In this document: positions 17,069 to 23,507 of the stretch, one piece after another
Layout: every line of letters begins with the position of its first letter
Numbering within the stretch: position 1 is the first letter of the stretch
Notes under the pieces: generated by a model
The model's input: the letters and a program-made list of their open reading frames with translations, nothing else
Told to the model about the DNA's origin: nothing
Database searches by the model: none
Program-made: the position numbers and the translations under genes
NCBI RefSeq assembly: GCF_022832435.1
Contig: NZ_JALHLF010000025.1
Span: forward strand, 9,145-44,171
Direction of reading: 5' to 3'
Length of the DNA: 35,027 bases
Source: Novosphingobium organovorum
GTDB lineage: Bacteria; Pseudomonadota; Alphaproteobacteria; Sphingomonadales; Sphingomonadaceae

Positions 17069-17697
17069 AAATCGAAGATGTCCTTGAAAGCGGAGCGGCG
17101 CCCATCGTCGCGATCCTGCGCGGCGTGGAGACCCACGAAGTGGCCGCGATCGGCGAGGCGCTGGTCGAGGCGGGCATCCGCCTGATCGAAGTCCCGTTCA
17201 ATTCGCCCGATCCGGCCGGCTCGATCGCCGCGCTGGTCGAGGCGGTGGGCGCGCGCGCCGCGATCGGCGGGGGCACCGTTGTGCGCACCGATCTGGCCGA
17301 GGAACTGGCGGGGGCAGGGGGCACTTTCATGGTCTCTCCCAATGTCGATCCCGCGGTGATCGCGCGTTCGCTCGAACTGGGGATGGACGTGCTGCCCGGC
17401 TTCCTGACGCCGACCGAGGCCTTCGCCGCGCTCGGCGCAGGCGCGCGCGATCTGAAACTGTTTCCCGGCTCGGTGCTTGGCTCCTCCTATATCAAGGCGA
17501 TCAAGGACGTGCTGCCCAAGACCACGCGCGTCTGGGCCGTGGGCGGGGTCGGCCCGGCCAATATCGCCGAATACCGCCAGGCGGGCGTTTTCGGCATCGG
17601 TGTGGGCGGCAGCCTCTACAAGCCGGGTGACGATGCGCAGGGCGTGGGTGTCAAGGCGCGCGCGCTCGTTGCGGCCTGGGCCGCCAGCGAAGGCTGA
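17065..17697 (+). CDS. dgoA: 2-dehydro-3-deoxy-6-phosphogalactonate aldolase
   Basis: Class I aldolase splitting KDPGal to pyruvate and D-glyceraldehyde-3-phosphate. It has 210 residues and a single TIM barrel. The Schiff-base lysine is Lys131 in ARDLKLFPGS and the catalytic Glu is Glu42 in LIEVPFNSPDP; GGGTVV, FMVSPNVDP and VWAVGGVGPANI complete the KDPG/KDPGal signature. VPFNSPDP and LKLFPGSVLG favour the galactonate form over Eda (KDPG aldolase). It overlaps dgoK by 4 bp and its TGA overlaps the next ATG by one base (TGATG). This completes the phosphorylating branch. Confidence 0.95.
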   Translation: MKIEDVLESGAAPIVAILRGVETHEVAAIGEALVEAGIRLIEVPFNSPDPAGSIAALVEAVGARAAIGGGTVVRTDLAEELAGAGGTFMVSPNVDPAVIARSLELGMDVLPGFLTPTEAFAALGAGARDLKLFPGSVLGSSYIKAIKDVLPKTTRVWAVGGVGPANIAEYRQAGVFGIGVGGSLYKPGDDAQGVGVKARALVAAWAASEG

Positions 17698-18734
17698 TGG
17701 GCATGGCGCGTCGTCTTTGTGCCCTGTCGTGCCTTGCGGGCCTGGCTTTGGTGGCTGTGGGCGGGAGCGTTCACGCCGGTACCCAGAGCCCGGACCCGCT
17801 GTCGCTCAACGACAAGCTGACCGGCGCGCTCGTCCCCGCGCACGATCCGGTGCTGATCCGCGAGGGCGATACCTGGTACGTCTACAACACCATCGGCAAG
17901 TACATCGGGGTCAAGACGTCGAAGGACCTGATCCACTGGGAGCAGGCGAGCCCCCTGTTTTCGCAGCTTCCCGCCTGGACGCAAAAGGCGGTCCCCGGCA
18001 CCGAGGGTATCTGGGCGCCTGATATTTCCTACGTGAACGGCGAATACCGGCTCTATTATTCGGTCTCGACCTTCGGCTCGAACCGCTCGGCGATCGGCCT
18101 GGCGACGAGCCCCACGCTCGACCCCAAGGCCAAGGGGTATCACTGGACCGACCACGGTCTTGTCGTGCAGTCGATGCCCGGCGATGACTTCAACGCGATC
18201 GATCCCAACTTCGTGGTCGACGCGCAAGGGCGCCAGTGGCTGGCGCTGGGCAGCTTCTGGAGCGGCATCAAGCTCTTCCCGCTCGATCCCAAGACCGGCA
18301 AGCCCTGGCCCGGCGCCGAGCCCTATGCGATTGCGCAGCGCCCGGTTCCCGCCGGTGCGCCCGATCCGATCGAGGCGCCGTTCATCCTCCAGCACGATGG
18401 CTGGTACTTCCTGCTCGCCTCGTTCGACTACTGCTGCAAGGGCGTGAACAGCACCTACTACACGGTCATGGGCCGCTCGCGGACGATCACCGGGCCGTAC
18501 CTGGGCAAGGACGGCAGTTCGATGATGCAGGGTGGGGGGACGATCCTGCTGCGCGCGGACCTTGAAGAGAAGCACCGTTTCCGCGGCCCTGGCCATGTCG
18601 GCGCCTATACCGATGCCAAGGGCGCCACCACGCTCGTCTACCACGCCTACGATCGCGAAGCGAACGGCGCGCCCACGCTGCGCCTTGCGCCGCTGACCTG
18701 GGATGCGGACGGCTGGCCGGTGCCCCACACCTGA
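17697..18734 (+). CDS. GH43 arabinan endo-1,5-alpha-L-arabinosidase, secreted
   Basis: Five-bladed beta-propeller inverting enzyme, 345 residues. Signal peptide MARRLCALSCLAGLALVAVGG ending SVHA (cut near residue 27). The GH43 triad is visible: base Asp50 in AHDPVLIREGDTWYVY, pKa-modulating Asp169 in NAIDPNFVVD, acid Glu226 in PIEAPFIL. WAPDISYVNGEYRLYYSVSTFG and GPGHVG (propeller-centre His) fit the endo-arabinanase (ABN) group. ATG 17697 overlaps the dgoA stop; ATG 17703 has better spacing (9 nt) from AAGG and is a likely alternative. It is the last gene of the main operon before a strong terminator. Its role is to cut the linear alpha-1,5 arabinan backbone. Confidence 0.93.
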   Translation: MGMARRLCALSCLAGLALVAVGGSVHAGTQSPDPLSLNDKLTGALVPAHDPVLIREGDTWYVYNTIGKYIGVKTSKDLIHWEQASPLFSQLPAWTQKAVPGTEGIWAPDISYVNGEYRLYYSVSTFGSNRSAIGLATSPTLDPKAKGYHWTDHGLVVQSMPGDDFNAIDPNFVVDAQGRQWLALGSFWSGIKLFPLDPKTGKPWPGAEPYAIAQRPVPAGAPDPIEAPFILQHDGWYFLLASFDYCCKGVNSTYYTVMGRSRTITGPYLGKDGSSMMQGGGTILLRADLEEKHRFRGPGHVGAYTDAKGATTLVYHAYDREANGAPTLRLAPLTWDADGWPVPHT

Positions 18735-18746
18735 CTATCCACCAAC

Positions 18747-18783
18747 TGACACCCCGCTCGCTGCGGGCGGGGTGTCATTTTTT
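18747..18783 (+). terminator. Rho-independent terminator/attenuator after the GH43 endo-arabinanase gene
   Basis: Stem TGACACCCCGC (18747-18757), 9-nt loop, stem GCGGGGTGTCA (18767-18777), then six T (18778-18783). The next ATG is only 31 nt further, leaving no room for a separate promoter after it. Confidence 0.93.
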
Positions 18784-18814
18784 GGTCTGTTTACAAAGTA
18801 CTGGAGAGGACATC

Positions 18815-20251
18815 ATGTCGATTGCCGTTTCGCGCCGGACGTTCGCCGCAAGCGCGGCCCTGCTGCCGGTCGCCTGCACGACTGGGCCGGGGCCGATGCT
18901 CGCACAGGGAGGCGCGCCCAAGCCGGCGGCCAACCCGCTCGAGGGACCGATCAACCCGCTGGTCAAGAACCGCGCCGACGCGCAGATCTTCCGCCACACC
19001 GATGGCTGGTACTACATGACCGGCTCGGTGCCCGAGTACGACCGGCTGGTCCTGCGCCGCGCGAAGACGCTGGCAGGGCTGACCACCGCCGAGGAGCGCG
19101 TGCTGTGGCACCACGAGGCCAGCGGCCCGCTCTCGGGCTTCATCTGGGCCCCCGAACTGCACCTCATCGACGGCACCTGGACGATGTATTTCGCGGCCGG
19201 CCCCTCGGGTGGCGGCGAGGACGTGTTCCGCATCCGCACCTATGCGGTGCAGTGCGACGGGGCCGACCCGATGACCGGGAGCTGGTCGGTGCTGGGCGAG
19301 TTCAAGGCGCCGTGGGACAGCTTCAACCTCGATTCCAAGGTCTTCGTGCACCGCGGCGTGCGCTATTTCGTCTGGGCGCAGCGCGAGCCGGGGATCGAGA
19401 CCAACTCGAACCTCTATCTTGCGCGCATGGCCGGGCCGCTGACGCTGGCGGGCCCCGCCACGCGCCTCACGGTTCCCACGCTCGACTGGGAAATCCGGGG
19501 CTTCAAGGTCAACGAGGGCGCGGCGGTGATCGAACACGCGGGCAAGCTGTTCATGACCTACTCCGCCAGCGCGACCGACGACCGTTATTGCCTCGGCCTG
19601 CTTTCGATCGACGCCGAGGCGGACCTGCTCGACGCGGCAAACTGGACCAAGTCACAGCACCCGGTGTTCCAGACCTGCGTTGCGACTTCGGTCTATGGTC
19701 CGGGCCACAACGACTTCACGGTCGATGAGCGCGGCCGCCCGATGCTCGTCTACCATGGCCGCGACTACAAGGAGATCGAGGGCGACCCGCTGTTCAATCC
19801 CGACCGCCACACCCGTGTCCAGCGGCTTTACTTCGACGCGCAGGGGATGCCGGACTTCGGTGTTCCGGTGGGCAACGGCGCGCTGCCCGAACGGCTCTTC
19901 AACGCCGGTGGCTACCTTGCTCACGAAGGCACGCAACTGCTGAGCGGCAGCAAGCCGCTGCCGCAGACGCAGATCCGCTCGATCGATGCGGGCGATGGTT
20001 CGGTGCGCCTGTCGCCGATCCTGTTGCGCGACCAGTGCATCGTCGCGGATGGCGCGGGCGCTTGTTCGCTCGGGGCGATCGCGCAAGGGGCCCGGCGTGC
20101 GGGGAGCGACCGCTTCCTGCGTCAGGAGCTCGGGCAGGACCGGGTGCGCTTCGTTTCGGTTGCACAGCCAGGCATGGCGCTCGCCGCGAAAGCCGGGGGA
20201 ATCGTGCTGGCCAAGGTCGGTGAGTCGGCCACGGTGTGGTCGGTAGATTGA
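18815..20251 (+). CDS. GH43_26-like exo-alpha-L-arabinofuranosidase with AbfB-like C-terminus
   Basis: Exported arabinosidase, 478 residues. The N-terminus SRRTFAASAALLPVAC has a Tat-type twin Arg (SRRTF) and a possible lipobox ending at Cys21, although Pro at -3 is unusual. The GH43 domain spans about 45-360: base Asp55 in NRADAQIFRHTDGWYYMTG, Asp173 in FNLDSKVFVHRG, acid Glu234 in KVNEGAAVIEH, and GPGHNDF. This pattern resembles subfamily 26 (exo-1,5-arabinofuranosidase). Residues about 370-478 (IRSIDAGDGSVRL, then VRFVSVAQPGMALAAKAGGIVLA and TVWSVD) look like AbfB/CBM42 beta-trefoil repeats, tentative. Start: GGAGAGGA just upstream of ATG 18815; the frame back to 18782 crosses the terminator. 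Expression probably comes from read-through. Confidence 0.88.
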   Translation: MSIAVSRRTFAASAALLPVACTTGPGPMLAQGGAPKPAANPLEGPINPLVKNRADAQIFRHTDGWYYMTGSVPEYDRLVLRRAKTLAGLTTAEERVLWHHEASGPLSGFIWAPELHLIDGTWTMYFAAGPSGGGEDVFRIRTYAVQCDGADPMTGSWSVLGEFKAPWDSFNLDSKVFVHRGVRYFVWAQREPGIETNSNLYLARMAGPLTLAGPATRLTVPTLDWEIRGFKVNEGAAVIEHAGKLFMTYSASATDDRYCLGLLSIDAEADLLDAANWTKSQHPVFQTCVATSVYGPGHNDFTVDERGRPMLVYHGRDYKEIEGDPLFNPDRHTRVQRLYFDAQGMPDFGVPVGNGALPERLFNAGGYLAHEGTQLLSGSKPLPQTQIRSIDAGDGSVRLSPILLRDQCIVADGAGACSLGAIAQGARRAGSDRFLRQELGQDRVRFVSVAQPGMALAAKAGGIVLAKVGESATVWSVD

Positions 20252-20279
20252 TTTAAGTTTACCAAAACTCAGACAAGAT

Positions 20280-20320
20280 TGCCCGCAGGGCGTGCCATCG
20301 GTTGCATGCCTCTGCGGGCA
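20280..20320 (+). other. Long hairpin between the GH43_26 gene and the first TonB receptor gene
   Basis: TGCCCGCAGGGCGTGC (20280-20295) pairs with GCATGCC (20304-20310) and CTGCGGGCA (20312-20320) around an 8-nt loop, with one G-T pair and one bulged T: 16 pairs. No U-tract follows. It may end or protect the GH43_26 transcript. Confidence 0.7.
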
Positions 20321-20396
20321 TGATGCTCAAAGGACACGCTTTTCCTGCGCATGAGAAAACTGTACGTTCCGTTACATCTTTTTCCTTGCAACAAAT

Positions 20397-20410
20397 AACT
20401 CCGACAAATA
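20397..20410 (+). promoter_or_regulatory. Candidate GntR operator before TonB receptor 1
   Basis: AACTCCGACAAATA, 12 of 14 identical to the copy at 8524-8537. A further ACAAATAA sits 13 nt upstream (20391-20398), so the site may be doubled. It lies 56 nt before the receptor ATG in a 215-bp gap. Confidence 0.5.
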
Positions 20411-20466
20411 ATCAGCCCTTCGAAACCCGGCGCGGTAACGGCTGCGCCTTAACCTGGGAGGGTCGT

Positions 20467-23109
20467 ATGGCGTTCAAGCCACTTGCATTTTGCACCGCAT
20501 CCGTATTCGCTCTGAGCCTTGCCGGCGTCGCGCACGCGCAGGACACCACTGGCGCCGATGCCGCCGCCGCGTCGACCACCGACAGCGCCGAGCCCACCGC
20601 CCCTGAAATCATCGTGACCGGCGTTCGCGCCTCGCTGATGGGCGCGCAGAGCATCAAGAAGAATTCGGTCAACATCGTCGATTCGATCGTTGCCGAGGAC
20701 ATCGGCAAGCTGCCCGACAACACCGTGTCCGACGCGCTCCAGCGCGTGACCGGCGTGCAGATCCAGCGCGCGGCGGGTGAAGCCAGCTCGGTCCAGATCC
20801 GCGGCCTGTCCGACGTTGCCACGCTCATCAACGGGCGCGAGGCGTTCACCGGCACGTCGCGTTCGGTCTCGCTCGCCGATATTCCGGCCGAACTGGTCGC
20901 GGGCGTCGACGTGTACAAGACCAGCACCCCGGACATCGTCGAAGGCGGCGTTGCGGGCGTGGTGGACGTGCGCCTGCGCCGTCCGTTCGATTTCGACGGG
21001 TTGACCGTCGCGGGCGGTGTGCGCGGCATCTACAGCGATCAGTCGGACAAGAAGAGCTACGTCGCCAGCGGGCTGGTCAGCGATCGCTGGGAAACCGGCA
21101 TCGGCGAAGTGGGCTTCCTGCTTGCCGCTTCGTACAACCGCCGCAAGTACCAGGACCAGGACGCGTTCAATTACGTGTCGAACTGCGTAGAAGATACGGC
21201 CGATCATTGTAACACTGATGCGCCTTATTACGGCCGCTCCATCCCCGATACCGTCGGGGGCATCTACAGCGACGGCGATCGCCGCCGTCTGGGCATCAAT
21301 TCCTCACTGCAGTGGAACCCGTCCGCGGACCTCTCGTTCCACGTCGACGGGATGTATACCCGCTACCAGAACCGCTACAGCAACACCTTCTTCATCGCGC
21401 TGCCCAAGGGGGGCACGGTCACCTCGACCACGGGCTACGACGACTACGACTTCCTGTCCTCGGGTACGACCACCACGAACGCCTACACGCTCACCAGCAA
21501 GCAGGCTTACGAGGACCAGACCGACAGCTACCAGATCAACGCTGGCGGTGAGTGGACGACGGGCAAGGCCGTGTTCTCGAGCGAGCTGACCTACAACCAC
21601 TCCAAGCTTCAGAACCGCAACGTCATCGTCGATACCTCGTTCAACGCGCCGTCGATGACGATCGACAACGACAACGGTGGCACGCCGCACATTTCGATCA
21701 CCGGCGTCGACATGACCGACCCGTCGAACTACACGCTGCGCACGCTGTTCGACAACCACTCGGTCGCGGTGAGCGAGCAGTGGGCGTGGCGGGGCGACAT
21801 GCGTCTCGACATCGATGGTCCGTTCCTGAAGAACATCAAGATCGGCACGCGCTACACCCACCGCACGGTGGATTCGCAGGCCACCACCTCGTCCGGCATC
21901 GCCATTACCGATGCGGTGACGATGGACCAGCTTTCCTCGGACGCCTACACCACCTCGCCGACGGGGCTGGTCAAGGGCGCGACCGGGATCGGCCAGTTCC
22001 TGGTGATGGACACCAATTACCTGCTCAACAACACCGACACGATCCGCGAACTGTTCGGCCAGGCCGACGGCGCGCGCGCCTATGACCCGGCGAACGCCTT
22101 CTCCGACGTGGAAGACACCTATGCGTTCTACGGCTCGTTCGAATACGGCTTCGACATCGGTTCGATGCCGGTCACCGGTGTGGGCGGCGCGCGCGTGGTC
22201 AACACGGTCGAGAGCCTGACCGGCTACGACGTCAGCAGCGACCAGAACTATCTCGACATCCTGCCCAGCATCAACGCCAAGGTGGGCCTGTCGGACACGC
22301 TGTTCCTGCGCCTGGCCTGGGGCAAGACGCTCACTCGTCCGCAGTTTGCCGATCTCAACCCGCTGGTCAGCTATTCGCCGAGCGGCGCGACCGGAGACAA
22401 CGGCGTGTACGGCAGCGGTTCGGGCGGTAACCCGGACCTCACGCCGATCCGTTCGACCGCCTATGACGCCAGCCTCGAGTTCTACCCGAGCCGGTCGACG
22501 TCGTTCACGGTTGGTGGCTATTACCGGACCATCGATGGCTACATCCAGACCTACTCGGTCGAAGAGCTTGGCACCGATGGGAACAACTATCTCGTCAGCC
22601 GTCCGCGCAACACGCATAACGGCTACCTGGCCGGGGCCGAAGTTGCCTACCAGCAGTTCTTCGACTTCCTGCCCGGCGCGTTCAGCGGCCTTGGTGTCCA
22701 GCTCAACGGCACGTACAGCGACGGCAAGACCGACGATCCGCTCAACGGCGGGCGCCAGCGCATCGTCAACGTGTCGCACTGGTCGTACAACGCCGTGGCG
22801 ATCTACGAGAAGTACGGCATCTCGGCGCGTCTCGCCTACAACTGGCGTTCGAGCTACGTGGTCAGCTATAATTCTGGCGGCGATCAGGCAGGGACGATCA
22901 TGACCGATCCGACCGGCCAGCTCGACTTCTCGGCAAGCTACGACGTTACCCCCGCGTTCACGCTGACCTTCAACGCCACCAACATCACCGATCGCACCTA
23001 CCACGACCGGTTCAAGGGGCTGAACGGCGACGGCGTCTACAGCGACACCCCGCGTGACACGCGCACCTATGACCGCACGTTCGAGTTCGGCGCGCGTTTC
23101 AAGTTCTGA
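20467..23109 (+). CDS. TonB-dependent receptor 1 (probable arabino-oligosaccharide)
   Basis: Outer-membrane active transporter, 880 residues from ATG 20467 (GGGAGGG just upstream). Signal peptide MAFKPLAFCTASVFALSLAG ending VAHAQ; EIIVTGVRAS (47-56) is the TonB-box region. The plug (about 55-170) has DIGKLPDNTVSDALQRVTGVQIQR and VQIRGLSDVATLINGRE. A 22-strand-type barrel follows, with the typical terminal strand FEFGARFKF ending in Phe. This plug type is common in sphingomonad, Caulobacter and Xanthomonas carbohydrate loci. It lies between arabinosidase genes, has its own operator-like motif, and is paralogous to the next receptor. Substrate is inferred from context. Confidence 0.93.
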   Translation: MAFKPLAFCTASVFALSLAGVAHAQDTTGADAAAASTTDSAEPTAPEIIVTGVRASLMGAQSIKKNSVNIVDSIVAEDIGKLPDNTVSDALQRVTGVQIQRAAGEASSVQIRGLSDVATLINGREAFTGTSRSVSLADIPAELVAGVDVYKTSTPDIVEGGVAGVVDVRLRRPFDFDGLTVAGGVRGIYSDQSDKKSYVASGLVSDRWETGIGEVGFLLAASYNRRKYQDQDAFNYVSNCVEDTADHCNTDAPYYGRSIPDTVGGIYSDGDRRRLGINSSLQWNPSADLSFHVDGMYTRYQNRYSNTFFIALPKGGTVTSTTGYDDYDFLSSGTTTTNAYTLTSKQAYEDQTDSYQINAGGEWTTGKAVFSSELTYNHSKLQNRNVIVDTSFNAPSMTIDNDNGGTPHISITGVDMTDPSNYTLRTLFDNHSVAVSEQWAWRGDMRLDIDGPFLKNIKIGTRYTHRTVDSQATTSSGIAITDAVTMDQLSSDAYTTSPTGLVKGATGIGQFLVMDTNYLLNNTDTIRELFGQADGARAYDPANAFSDVEDTYAFYGSFEYGFDIGSMPVTGVGGARVVNTVESLTGYDVSSDQNYLDILPSINAKVGLSDTLFLRLAWGKTLTRPQFADLNPLVSYSPSGATGDNGVYGSGSGGNPDLTPIRSTAYDASLEFYPSRSTSFTVGGYYRTIDGYIQTYSVEELGTDGNNYLVSRPRNTHNGYLAGAEVAYQQFFDFLPGAFSGLGVQLNGTYSDGKTDDPLNGGRQRIVNVSHWSYNAVAIYEKYGISARLAYNWRSSYVVSYNSGGDQAGTIMTDPTGQLDFSASYDVTPAFTLTFNATNITDRTYHDRFKGLNGDGVYSDTPRDTRTYDRTFEFGARFKF

Positions 23110-23243
23110 CCGGGTCGGTGTGGCCGGGGCCTTGCGGGGTTCCGGTCACGCCGCCCGCCATCTGCGGGTGAACGGCGCGGTTGCGGCGTGCTCTCGGGTG
23201 GTTTGCGGGGCGCTTTCCAAGACCGTATTTGTAGGCGTTTATC

Positions 23244-23266
23244 GGCTCCCTTGTGGGGCCTTTTTT
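23244..23266 (+). terminator. Rho-independent terminator after TonB receptor 1
   Basis: Stem GGCTCC (23244-23249), 5-nt loop, stem GGGGCC (23255-23260) with one T-G pair, then six T. The stem is short but the tract is canonical. Confidence 0.75.
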
Positions 23267-23349
23267 GTGTTCAAATCGAGATATTTAGCCAATTTTGGCG
23301 CGCTGGCGGGCAAATTGTTTGCGGAGCGGGGCGAGGATTTGCTGGTAAT

Positions 23350-23363
23350 TAGTAGGACAAATA
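23350..23363 (+). promoter_or_regulatory. Candidate GntR operator before TonB receptor 2
   Basis: TAGTAGGACAAATA, 12 of 14 identical to the copy at 8524-8537 and keeping the GT-N3-AC core. It lies 144 nt before the receptor ATG. Confidence 0.45.
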
Positions 23364-23507
23364 AGTACTGGATGCAGAGTCAGCTTGCTGGGTGGTCACA
23401 AAACCAGCGGTGCGGCTTTCGCGCTTTCTCGCAACCCTGGTCCGGATGCGAGGGCGTGATGAACCAGACAGAGACCGGTAAGGCCGGTTTGCATTCGGGA
23501 GGGACAC

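Larger units (their letters stand above)
23110..23507. promoter_or_regulatory. 398-bp gap: terminator, operator and leader of TonB receptor 2
   Basis: The gap holds a rho-independent terminator (23244-23266), an AT-richer stretch (about 23261-23310) that is the likeliest promoter zone, the operator-like motif at 23350-23363, and the receptor ribosome site GGGAGGG (about 23497-23503). No credible coding frame: open frames here lack ribosome sites and run into the receptor gene out of frame. Confidence 0.5.
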
